Origin: an uncultured Gammaproteobacteria bacterium
GTDB taxonomy: Bacteria; Pseudomonadota; Gammaproteobacteria; CAIUAS01
Reading direction: 5' to 3'
Length of the DNA: 9,793 nucleotides
Assembly (NCBI GenBank): GCA_903897205.1
Contig: CAIUAS010000375.1
Location: forward strand, 1 to 9,793
In this document: in pieces, positions 1 to 6,593 of the stretch
Position numbering within the stretch: the first letter of the stretch is position 1
How the letters are laid out: each line of letters begins with the position of its first letter
Program-made: the position numbers and the translations under genes
Notes under the pieces: model-generated
What the model saw: only the letters and a program-made list of their open reading frames with translations
Told to the model about the DNA's origin: nothing
Databases searched by the model: none

Positions 1-241
1 GTGTTTTAGAGGTTTGAATCGGTAATAAAAAATGATTCATGCCGCCAATATGATTTTGTCTATCATGAATGCACGCTGAGATACATGAACCTAGCGTAGT
101 AGCGATAATCTCGTTATTTTTGCAGACATAAAATTCACCGGGAGCAATTTTTACAATATAAGCCTTGTATTCATCATCCCAATGGCGGTTGTTTTTTTCA
201 AAACCAGGCAAGGCTTTTGGTGGTTCAGGAATGTTTGACAT
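1..241 (-). CDS. cheD: CheD chemoreceptor glutamine deamidase (partial, C-terminus beyond left edge)
   Basis: CheD hydrolyses specific receptor glutamines to glutamates in the cytoplasm, which creates methylation sites for CheR; in some bacteria it also partners with CheC. Eighty N-terminal residues are visible, starting at the ATG whose complement is 239-241. Residues 12-24 (PGFEKNNRHWDDE) form the N-terminal extension common in proteobacterial CheD. Residues 34-39 (PGEFYV) match the usual PGEYYV. LGSCISAC (50-57) holds the catalytic cysteine C53, and GGMNHF (66-71) holds the catalytic histidine H70; their 17-residue spacing matches the Cys/His spacing I recall for Thermotoga CheD. The gene lies 50 nt downstream of cheW and reads the same way, so it is probably the next gene of the che operon. 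Its ribosome binding site is weak. Family assignment is secure; only about the first half of the gene is present. A cheB often follows in such clusters, but that would be outside the window. Confidence 0.93.
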   Translation of the reverse strand, partial: MSNIPEPPKALPGFEKNNRHWDDEYKAYIVKIAPGEFYVCKNNEIIATTLGSCISACIHDRQNHIGGMNHFLLPIQTSKT

Positions 242-282
242 AATTTCAATTCAATAACTTGTGTGATTTTAATTGTTTTAAA

Positions 283-291
283 TAAGGAGGT
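283..291 (-). other. Anti-Shine-Dalgarno 9-mer in the cheW-cheD intergenic transcript
   Basis: The + strand reads TAAGGAGGT, a perfect Shine-Dalgarno sequence, but no + strand gene follows it: the next ATG (307) is followed at once by a stop codon. On the minus strand, which is the che operon transcript, the same nine bases read ACCTCCTTA, identical to the 3' end of bacterial 16S rRNA. The element begins 1 nt past the cheW stop codon and ends about 41 nt before the cheD start. It could pair with a Shine-Dalgarno sequence elsewhere in the transcript or be chance. The match is seen directly; any function is inference. Confidence 0.35.
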
Positions 292-771
292 TTATTGTTC
301 TACTAAATGTAATATTTCATGATTATATAATTTTTCAATATCGATTATAAAAAATAAACGTTCATTAACTCTAGCAACTTTCTGGATGAAATAGTTATGC
401 ACTAGCGCCTGAAAATCGTTCTCAAAACGAAAATCTGTTGCTGGAATAGCGAGCACTTCTTTGACTTCACTCACGATAAGTCCAAGCAAACGTTCTGCTA
501 ACTTTATAACAATTATTATAGTGTGATCATCATAATTAATAGGTTGAATATTAAATAATAGTCTTAAATCAAGAATGAGAGCCATTTTATCAGCTAGTTT
601 TTTTATGCCTTTAATATGCGAAGGCATATTTGCGATGGTGGCTATATTCTCATAGCGGCAAATTTCTAGGACTTTTAATACATCAATGGCGTATTCCTCA
701 TTGCCGAGTGAGAAAATTACAAAATCTTCGCTTTTGCTTGGTTTGGTTTTAGTTAATTTATAATTAATCAT
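292..771 (-). CDS. cheW: CheW-like coupling protein, divergent
   Basis: CheW is the cytoplasmic adaptor that links the CheA P5 domain to the tip of chemoreceptors in the signalling array. The 159-residue protein shows the family outline: FVIFSLGNEEYAIDVLKVLEI (17-37) is the first beta strands and helix, MALILDLRLLF (63-73) is the central strand, and IVSEVKEVLAI (99-109) and LFFIIDIEKL (139-148) are the second subdomain. The normally conserved NLRG motif, whose Arg contacts receptors in E. coli CheW (R62), is replaced here by KLAD (58-61), and the Pro that usually follows is Leu65. The length is usual for the family. The start ATG (complement of 769-771) has no strong ribosome binding site. 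The gene sits 69 nt downstream of cheA and 50 nt upstream of cheD. The fold assignment is firm; whether it still couples receptors is doubtful, because CheA carries its own intact CheW domain. Confidence 0.88.
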   Translation of the reverse strand: MINYKLTKTKPSKSEDFVIFSLGNEEYAIDVLKVLEICRYENIATIANMPSHIKGIKKLADKMALILDLRLLFNIQPINYDDHTIIIVIKLAERLLGLIVSEVKEVLAIPATDFRFENDFQALVHNYFIQKVARVNERLFFIIDIEKLYNHEILHLVEQ

Positions 772-817
772 AAATTATTATAATCTCTAATATATAGTTA
801 TTACAGCTGAGTTGTAG

Positions 818-840
818 GCTTTAGGTAAAAACCTGCAAGC
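818..840 (-). promoter_or_regulatory. Hairpin in the cheA-cheW intergenic transcript
   Basis: Immediately after the cheA stop codon (complement of 841-843) the transcript can fold: GCTT pairs with AAGC on the outside and AGGT with ACCT on the inside, around a four-base loop, with a small asymmetric internal bulge. No T-run follows in the minus direction, so this is not a standard intrinsic terminator. It may stabilise the upstream mRNA end, attenuate cheW, or mean nothing. The eight paired positions are seen; function is inference. Confidence 0.35.
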
Positions 841-3348
841 TCACGGTAAAAAATTATTACAATGTAATAGGGTAATTAGTTTATCCTCAAATATAGCAAT
901 CCCTGCGATATTATTTGCTAATAAAGATTTTGCTTGTTCAGGGGCCTGTTTTATTTGATCTTTGGTAATTTGGTAAGTGCTTGTTATACAGTCAATGGTA
1001 ATTGCTAATAAGCGTGATTTCGCCAGCGTTTTATCTTGTAAAACAATGGTAACTTGGGGTATTTTAAAATTATCCTCCGTCGTTAAACCAAAGCGTTTTG
1101 CTAAGTCTATTACGGGAATAATGGTTCCTCGCATGTTAGTGACGCCTCTGACATACTTCGAAGCCAAGGGGAGCGGAGTGATTTTTTCGATAGTAAAAAT
1201 CTCAGCGACATCATTAATATTAATGCCATATTCTTTGCCTGCCATATAAAAGCTTAATATTTGCAAACGGGTATCTATATTATGAAATTGCTCAAGGCTT
1301 AACGTATTTGCAGTAGGTTTTAGGGTGTTAGGATCAGGGTGGAGCAGTTGCGGTTTTAAATGTTTGATGTCGGCCAGCGTGTTAACATCCAAAATCAAGG
1401 CAACATTACCATCACCCAAAATAGTAGTACCGGCAATGCCTGGTACTTTTTTATAATGTTCCTCGATATTTTTAATAACGATAGATTGCTGTTCTGCTAA
1501 TTCATCTACTAACAAACCAAGGACTTGCTGGTGTATCTCAACAATAATTAAAAATTGTTGCTTAGGTATTGGATGATGATTTTCAATGCTAAGTGATTCT
1601 CTCAAATCAATTATATTTATGTAATTATTTTTAAATTGGTATATTTTAATTTCATTATCTAATACGGTGATGGCTTGCGGATCCACGTTAATAATTTCGA
1701 TGATAACATGTAACGGTATTGTATAAACAAAACCATCTACTTTAACGAGCTGACAATCTATAATCGCCAAGGTAAGCGGTAAGCGCAGGGTAAAAGCAGT
1801 GCCTAGCTTTGAGGTAGATTCTACAATGATGTTGCCGCCTAAGGCTTGAATATTCTGCTTTACCACATCTAAGCCAACCCCTCTACCTGAAATTTCGTCG
1901 ACTTGTTCGCTGGTGGAAAAACCAGGTGCAAAGATTATCTCATGACATTGTTCTTCGCTAAGGGTTTCGCCTTCTTTGATTAATCCATTCGCATAGGCGG
2001 TAGCAGTAATTTTTTCGAGATCAAGTCCATCGCCATCATCTTGTACTACAACGATTATACTGCTGCCTTGTTCATAAGCGCTTAAATAAATATTGCCAAC
2101 AGGATCTTTTCCCAGGGCAATACGTTTTTCTGTCGATTCAATGCCATGGGCGATCGCATTGCGTAATAAGTGTTGTAAAGGATCGGTCAGTTTTTCAAGC
2201 AATATTTTATCTAATTCAGTTTGTTCACCTATCAGATGTAAAGTTACTTTTTTATTTAATTGCAGAGCGCAATCGCGTACCAATCTTGGGAAGCGATTAA
2301 AAATAAAATGGATGGGCAGCATGCGTATGCGTAATGCATGGGTTTGCAGTTGTTGGCATTTTAAATCAAAGTCAGCAGCAATATCTTGCAATGCCTGTAT
2401 GTTTTTTAAATTTTCAGCTTGGCAAATTTGCTTGAGTGCTGAACGGCTAATAGTAAGTTCACCGATAGTATTAATAAGAGAATCGATTTTATTGGTGCTG
2501 ACCCGTATCGAAGGCGATTCGGTACTAATATGTGTGACGCTTGCAGCGAGCTCATTAGGAACGGCTGCATTGCTGACAGGGGTTGGATGTTTAGGTTGAG
2601 TAGTGATTGCATTGGTTTTAATTTCAAGCAAACTCTCGTCTGTAACCCATTCAAAGATGTTGAGTATCGCTTGCTGGTCGACAGGGCTATTCAAATGCAT
2701 TTCCCAATTGAAATAACATTTTTCTGCATCGATTGCATCGAGTAATGGTAATTGTTTGATATCTGCAATAGTGTGCAATTCGCCAAGTTCTTCTAATGAG
2801 CGAAGTAGGTATAAGGGATCGTTGCCATTCTGAAATAGTTGTTCAGAAGGTTTAAAGCTAATAATCCACTGTGAATCACTTGCTTGTTTATTGGCTGTTT
2901 TTTGCGGTAATTCTGGTTGGCGATTAGTTTTTTCTTCAGCTTTTGTGTTAGAGGCGGCGCTATTGGGTGGTTCGAGCAGGGTGATAAAAGTGTTAATAAC
3001 AGTTTGGTAAGTGCTGCTATCAATAGGTGTTTTTTGCTGCGAGCAATTGAGCATATAGCGAAAACAGTCAACGCTTTTTAGTAACTGGTCAACATCGCTC
3101 GCATTCAATGTTCTTTTTTTATTACGTATTTGTTCAAGAAAGGTTTCAATAGTATGTGAAGTATCTTTTATTTCTTGAAAACCGAAAGTTGCACTGCTGC
3201 CTTTGAGCGAGTGCATGGCTCGAAATAAGTCATTAATAGTTTCATCATTTAAGTGATTAATATCTAACTCTAAAAGCGTTTTTTCCATCTCATGGAGGAT
3301 ATCTAAACCTTCTTCAATAAAGGCTTGTTGAAACTGCGACATGTCCAT
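841..3348 (-). CDS. cheA: Chemotaxis histidine kinase CheA with additional C-terminal CheW domain
   Basis: CheA autophosphorylates in response to receptor state and passes the phosphate to CheY (and CheB) in the cytoplasmic array. The 835 residues run as follows. P1/HPt is about 1-105, with phospho-acceptor H46 in AMHSLKGSSATFG. A low-complexity linker is about 128-158. A CheA-associated domain occupies about 159-243 (WIISFKPSEQ, then GNDPLYLLRSLEELG), where E. coli CheA has P2. P3 dimerisation is about 282-347. The P4 ATPase follows, with N-box HLLRNAIAHGIE (393-404), G1 DDGDGLD (437-443), F-box FAPGFS (473-478) and G2 GRGVG (488-492). P5 is about 530-665. A second, canonical CheW domain is about 695-835, with TNMRGTIIPVIDL at 737-749. 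All kinase motifs are intact. The start ATG lies 6 nt after the cheY stop, and an AGGA inside the end of cheY is about 12 nt upstream. An ATG two codons further in (M3) is less well placed. E. coli CheA has about 650 residues; the excess is the extra CheW domain and linkers. Confidence 0.96.
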   Translation of the reverse strand: MDMSQFQQAFIEEGLDILHEMEKTLLELDINHLNDETINDLFRAMHSLKGSSATFGFQEIKDTSHTIETFLEQIRNKKRTLNASDVDQLLKSVDCFRYMLNCSQQKTPIDSSTYQTVINTFITLLEPPNSAASNTKAEEKTNRQPELPQKTANKQASDSQWIISFKPSEQLFQNGNDPLYLLRSLEELGELHTIADIKQLPLLDAIDAEKCYFNWEMHLNSPVDQQAILNIFEWVTDESLLEIKTNAITTQPKHPTPVSNAAVPNELAASVTHISTESPSIRVSTNKIDSLINTIGELTISRSALKQICQAENLKNIQALQDIAADFDLKCQQLQTHALRIRMLPIHFIFNRFPRLVRDCALQLNKKVTLHLIGEQTELDKILLEKLTDPLQHLLRNAIAHGIESTEKRIALGKDPVGNIYLSAYEQGSSIIVVVQDDGDGLDLEKITATAYANGLIKEGETLSEEQCHEIIFAPGFSTSEQVDEISGRGVGLDVVKQNIQALGGNIIVESTSKLGTAFTLRLPLTLAIIDCQLVKVDGFVYTIPLHVIIEIINVDPQAITVLDNEIKIYQFKNNYINIIDLRESLSIENHHPIPKQQFLIIVEIHQQVLGLLVDELAEQQSIVIKNIEEHYKKVPGIAGTTILGDGNVALILDVNTLADIKHLKPQLLHPDPNTLKPTANTLSLEQFHNIDTRLQILSFYMAGKEYGININDVAEIFTIEKITPLPLASKYVRGVTNMRGTIIPVIDLAKRFGLTTEDNFKIPQVTIVLQDKTLAKSRLLAITIDCITSTYQITKDQIKQAPEQAKSLLANNIAGIAIFEDKLITLLHCNNFLP

Positions 3349-3354
3349 GTGCGT

Positions 3355-3720
3355 TTAGTTTCCTAATATTTTATTTATTATTTTAAGGAGTTGTTCTGGC
3401 GAAAAGGGTTTTTCAAGCCAGCCAGTGGCGCCAGCGGTTTTACACTGCATTTTGGTGTCAGGTGAGATTTCAGTGGTTAGCATTAAAATCGGAATATGTC
3501 GGTAGTTAGGCAGTTTTCTTAATGCTTTAACCAACTCAATACCACTGATATTAGGCATATTGACATCGGATAAAATTAGATCAAATTGTATTTTTTGCAC
3601 CTGCAAAAGTGCCTGCTGGCCGTCTTCTGCTTGAAAGACTTCATAACCCGCGTTTTGTAACAGAGCAACTAGCATTTGCCTCATGGTAGTAGAGTCATCT
3701 GCAGTCAGTATTTTCATCAT
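3355..3720 (-). CDS. cheY: CheY-like single-domain response regulator
   Basis: This stand-alone receiver domain accepts phosphate from CheA and is the likely diffusible output, normally acting on the flagellar switch. The 121 residues contain the full active site: acidic pair D8/D9 (TADDS), phospho-acceptor D52 in SDVNMP, switch Thr82 in MLTTE, and Lys104 in WLEKPF. At the aromatic switch position (Tyr106 in E. coli CheY) the residue is Trp101. The length is normal for CheY and there is no output domain. The gene starts 6 nt after the STAS gene ends and stops 6 nt before cheA, so all three are probably co-transcribed and translationally coupled. Two adjacent ATGs exist (complement 3715-3720); the ribosome binding site is weak for both. 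Family certainty is high. Whether the target is a flagellar motor, a pilus system or a phosphate sink cannot be told from the window. Confidence 0.95.
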   Translation of the reverse strand: MMKILTADDSTTMRQMLVALLQNAGYEVFQAEDGQQALLQVQKIQFDLILSDVNMPNISGIELVKALRKLPNYRHIPILMLTTEISPDTKMQCKTAGATGWLEKPFSPEQLLKIINKILGN

Positions 3721-3726
3721 AAGTAA

Positions 3727-4044
3727 TCACTTTTGTTGAGTCGAAGTGAGCGAAGGAAGATTTAGATACGCATCTATACCTAACAATTTACTAGCATGCT
3801 GTATTTCAGCGGAAGCGCTTAACCACTGTACTGTGATATTGCGTGCACTGGCTGTTAAAATAAAGCTTAATAATAATTGTAAGGAAGCGGTATCTAGCGA
3901 GGTGATTAAATCACCGTGTAGCGCAACGGCATCACAGGTTTCAATCGTTTGTAGGTAAAAATTTTTTTGTTCTTCAATATTCGAGATTTTTAGCAAACTT
4001 CCAAGATTGATAATGGTTTTATCCGACTGTATACAAGCTTCCAT
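3727..4044 (-). CDS. STAS-domain protein, first gene of the che operon
   Basis: This 105-residue single-domain protein resembles anti-sigma-factor antagonists of the SpoIIAA type. The core is VALHGDLITSLDTASLQLLLSF at 40-61; positions 51-55 (DTASL) align with the DSSGL loop of SpoIIAA, which puts Thr52 at the regulatory phosphorylation site. The following NITVQWLSASAEI (69-81) and LLGIDAYLNL (87-96) match the usual beta strand and C-terminal helix. Small STAS proteins with a DTA motif are known as the leading gene of some proteobacterial che clusters, and their role there is not well defined. The start ATG has AAGGA about 11 nt upstream, and a candidate promoter lies a further 30-40 nt away. 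It overlaps nothing and stops 6 nt before cheY. No partner kinase or phosphatase of the SpoIIAB/SpoIIE type is visible in the window. The fold call is good; the function is unknown. Confidence 0.85.
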   Translation of the reverse strand: MEACIQSDKTIINLGSLLKISNIEEQKNFYLQTIETCDAVALHGDLITSLDTASLQLLLSFILTASARNITVQWLSASAEIQHASKLLGIDAYLNLPSLTSTQQK

Positions 4045-4087
4045 AATACATTCATCCTTTCTATCTATTCTCGTCGCGTTTCATTAC

Positions 4088-4096
4088 AGAATAGCA
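4088..4096 (-). promoter_or_regulatory. Candidate extended -10 promoter for the leftward STAS-cheY-cheA operon
   Basis: On the minus strand the bases read TGCTATTCT, an extended -10 element (TGn followed by TATTCT, four of six matches to TATAAT). Transcription would begin near 4081, leaving a leader of about 37 nt before the STAS start codon. The -35 position, about 4111-4116, is poor (ATTTTA) and falls inside an inverted repeat, which fits a regulated promoter. The call rests on position and motif only. Confidence 0.45.
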
Positions 4097-4110
4097 CAAA
4101 TTAAATTAAT

Positions 4111-4133
4111 TAAAATAATTTTAGATTATTTTA
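4111..4133. repeat. Perfect 9-bp inverted repeat in the divergent che/mcp promoter region
   Basis: TAAAATAAT (4111-4119) and ATTATTTTA (4125-4133) are exact reverse complements separated by 5 bp. The repeat lies between the two divergent candidate promoters and covers the expected -35 of the leftward one. This looks like a dimeric regulator site, but every arm base is A or T, so chance occurrence in this AT-rich spacer is fairly likely. The rest of the 4045-4220 spacer contains only the two candidate promoters. Confidence 0.4.
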
Positions 4134-4168
4134 TCCATAACGCGGGCAGGCGATTTTGTCTTAAAACC

Positions 4169-4196
4169 TTGCTTAATCTAAAAGATGTAATATATT
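4169..4196 (+). promoter_or_regulatory. Candidate sigma70-type promoter for the mcp-cheR operon
   Basis: TTGCTT (4169-4174, three of six matches to the -35 consensus) is followed after 16 bp by TATATT (4191-4196, five of six matches to the -10). The expected start of transcription is near 4203, about 18-39 nt before the two possible mcp start codons. An overlapping flagellar sigma28-like match, starting at TAAAAGAT (4179) with ACGAATAG eleven bases on, is much weaker. Confidence 0.4.
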
Positions 4197-4241
4197 AACG
4201 AATAGGCTTAATTAAATCTTATGTTAAAGGGTGTTGTCTCT

Positions 4242-6593
4242 ATGGAAGGATTTTTTCGTCCCGCGATTCTGCTCATGAATCATCTTCGCTATCCGAAGAA
4301 ACTAGTGGTTATGAGCATTCTGCCAATCATTGTGTTAGTGATTGTAACTTTTCAGCTTGCCATGATGGGCATTAATAGCATTGATTTCAGCCGAAAAGAG
4401 CTTTATGGGGTGGAATATATCAATCCGTTGATTAAACTGGTCAATAAAGTACAAATATATCGGGCCGTTCAATTCGCTCATGCAGAGGGTCAGGCCGTCG
4501 CCGAACGTAATCAAATCGACGATGCCATTACAGCTGTTGGTAAAGTAGATAGCCAGCTCGGCAATACTCTACAAACCACCGAGCAATGGAAGGGGATCGT
4601 GGCACAATGGAATAACTTGAAATCCAGAGAAGTGGCTCCGGCGAATGCCAGGTTATTATGGGACGAATATTCAAGTTTTATAAATCAATTAACCTTATTA
4701 ATTGTGCATGCTGCCGATACTTCTAACTTGACGTTAGATCCTGATATTGACACCTATTATTTAATGGACAATTACACAACTAAATTGCCAAATAATATTG
4801 AAAATATCGCACAGATAAGGGATTTAATTGTTTCAGCGGCCTCCAGTAAAAAATTGAGCGAAGCCGATAAAACACAGCTTAATATTTGGATGACGCTGAT
4901 AAAAAACTTTTATTTGCCGGCGCTCGAGGCTAATACCAACAAAGTTTTGGGTGCTTCCCCCATGTATTCCAGCAGCCTATCGCCTTTTATGCCCGTCTTA
5001 AATGCAAAAACAAGCCAGTTTTTCGAGATGGTCAATAAAGATATTTTGACAGGTAAATTTCTCGAAAGCGAGTCGCACATTAAGAACCTTTCTCAGGAAA
5101 TAATTGATGCTAGCTATAAATTTTATGATAACAGTGCAAATGCGTTGGAACAATTATTGCAAAAACGTATCGATAATTTTTTGTATAAATTATACCTGAA
5201 TATAGCTGTCGTCATCTTTAGTTTAATTCTCCTGGTTTATTTATTTGTCGGCACTTATATTTCCATCGTGCGTGGCATTCGACGTTTAGTGGCGGGCGCT
5301 AATCAGATTGCCAATGGTCAGTTAAATACAGAAGTTAAATTAGACAGCAAAGATGAGTTGGCTGAAGTTGCTTTGAGCTTTAATATAATGTCCAACAATA
5401 TTTCTACGGTCATTAAAGAAGTGCAGCTGGTGGTGGAAGAAGCAAGCCAGGGTGATTTGACTAAGCGTGTGCCATTAGAAAACAAACAAGGTTTTGCTTA
5501 TATTTTAGGAGAAGCCTTAAATAAATTCGCAGAAAACTGTCAATTAATTATCAGTGAAATTGCTCATGTCTATAATGCCTTGAACAAGGGTGATTTGACG
5601 GTCCATGTTAATAATGAATATAAAGGCACGTTCGGCCAATTAAAAACTGATGCCAATCTGATGGTGCAAACGTTGCAACGATTAACTAAAGAAATTATTC
5701 AATATACAAACGCGATTAATCAGGCTGCCAGAGAAATAGCGGCAGGTAATAATGATTTATCCAAACGGACTGAACAACAAGCCGCTTCCTTGGAAGAAAC
5801 CTCGGCAAGTCTTGAAGAGCTTACTTCTACGGTTAAACAAAACGCTGAGAATGCCACTCACGCAAATGGATTAGCGGTCCACGCTTCCGAAGTGGCGCAT
5901 AAAGGCGGAATCGTGGTGAGTGAGGTCATCACAACCATGGCGGCCATTAATGCGAGTTCGAACAAAGTAGTTGATATTATCAGTGTGATCGATGGGATCG
6001 CTTTTCAGACCAATTTACTCGCCTTAAACGCTGCGGTTGAGGCCGCAAGGGCCGGTGAGCAAGGGCGTGGTTTTGCGGTGGTTGCCAATGAAGTGAGAAA
6101 CTTAGCGCAAAGATCCTCGGCAGCGGCCAAAGAAATTAAAACCTTGATTGAAGATTCTGTTGCCAAAATCGAAAGTGGTACGCGATTAGTGGACAATGCT
6201 GGGGCAACCATGAATGATATTTTAGCGGCGGTTAAACAAGTGACAGCACTTATGAGCGAAATAAGTTCAGCTTCTATAGAACAAAGCAGCGGTATCGAAC
6301 AAGTCAGTCATACTGTTTACCATATGGATGATGCGACCCAGCAAAATGCAGCTTTAGTAGAAGAATCAGCGGCAGCGGCAGAATCATTGGAAGCCCAGGC
6401 GCAGCATATGATGGCTTTAGTAAACTTCTTTAAATTACCTGAACATATGCAGATTGCTCAATACGACGAAAAAGAAAAATTAAGCAAGCCCCTAAAAAAA
6501 CCGCTTCTAATCAATAAAGATAATATTAAAAACAAATATAAAAAACCGCTCGATGATACCGAGGTGGACGAAGAAGGGTGGAAAGAATTTTAA
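4242..6593 (+). CDS. Methyl-accepting chemotaxis protein with poly-HAMP and C-terminal CheR-tethering pentapeptide
   Basis: This transmembrane chemoreceptor controls CheA activity. Residue numbers count from an in-frame ATG at 4221. The chosen start at 4242 (residue 8) has AAAGGG 10 nt upstream and gives MEGFFRPAILLMN, the usual opening of this receptor group. TM1 is about 27-50; a periplasmic sensor of about 275 residues includes LDPDIDTYYLMD (172-183); TM2 is about 326-348. HAMP follows at about 349-395, and two HAMP-like repeats are visible at about 396-490, each with a GDLT motif (411-414, 457-460). The signalling domain has methylation-helix motifs EQQAASLEETSASLEEL (518-534) and the hairpin tip IAFQTNLLALNAAVEAARAG (593-612), close to E. 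coli Tsr. A charged linker (about 740-784) leads to the C-terminal GWKEF, matching the xWxxF pentapeptide that binds CheR. cheR follows after 13 nt. The ligand is unknown. No defects are seen. Confidence 0.95.
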   Translation: MEGFFRPAILLMNHLRYPKKLVVMSILPIIVLVIVTFQLAMMGINSIDFSRKELYGVEYINPLIKLVNKVQIYRAVQFAHAEGQAVAERNQIDDAITAVGKVDSQLGNTLQTTEQWKGIVAQWNNLKSREVAPANARLLWDEYSSFINQLTLLIVHAADTSNLTLDPDIDTYYLMDNYTTKLPNNIENIAQIRDLIVSAASSKKLSEADKTQLNIWMTLIKNFYLPALEANTNKVLGASPMYSSSLSPFMPVLNAKTSQFFEMVNKDILTGKFLESESHIKNLSQEIIDASYKFYDNSANALEQLLQKRIDNFLYKLYLNIAVVIFSLILLVYLFVGTYISIVRGIRRLVAGANQIANGQLNTEVKLDSKDELAEVALSFNIMSNNISTVIKEVQLVVEEASQGDLTKRVPLENKQGFAYILGEALNKFAENCQLIISEIAHVYNALNKGDLTVHVNNEYKGTFGQLKTDANLMVQTLQRLTKEIIQYTNAINQAAREIAAGNNDLSKRTEQQAASLEETSASLEELTSTVKQNAENATHANGLAVHASEVAHKGGIVVSEVITTMAAINASSNKVVDIISVIDGIAFQTNLLALNAAVEAARAGEQGRGFAVVANEVRNLAQRSSAAAKEIKTLIEDSVAKIESGTRLVDNAGATMNDILAAVKQVTALMSEISSASIEQSSGIEQVSHTVYHMDDATQQNAALVEESAAAAESLEAQAQHMMALVNFFKLPEHMQIAQYDEKEKLSKPLKKPLLINKDNIKNKYKKPLDDTEVDEEGWKEF

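Noticed and set aside
283..312. Strong + strand Shine-Dalgarno as a gene start
   Set aside because: The ATG at 307 is followed directly by TAA, and the TTG at 295 stops after three codons, so no + strand gene is started.
2093..2599. A 168-codon + strand open frame opposite cheA
   Set aside because: It lies wholly antisense to the conserved P3-P4 kinase region of cheA, its translation has no recognisable motif and is rich in Cys/Ser/Arg as expected of a shadow frame, and it lacks a convincing ribosome binding site.
977..3071. Other open frames inside cheA on either strand (977-1249 +, 2406-2654 -, 2530-2745 +, 2793-3071 -)
   Set aside because: All overlap the well-supported cheA coding frame and show no family features.
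4140..4152. Small GC-rich island in the AT-rich divergent spacer
   Set aside because: It is a dozen bases with no repeat or motif I can name; it is probably chance.
3746..4198. Short + strand frames at 3746-3958 and 4007-4198
   Set aside because: The first is antisense to the STAS gene; the second spans the divergent promoter region and the STAS start with no protein motif.
4179..4205. Flagellar sigma28-type promoter for the mcp gene
   Set aside because: TAAAAGAT and ACGAATAG at the right spacing match only about nine of sixteen consensus positions; the overlapping sigma70-type match is better.
6005..6211. Minus-strand frame inside the chemoreceptor
   Set aside because: It is antisense to the most conserved signalling hairpin of the receptor, a common source of shadow frames.
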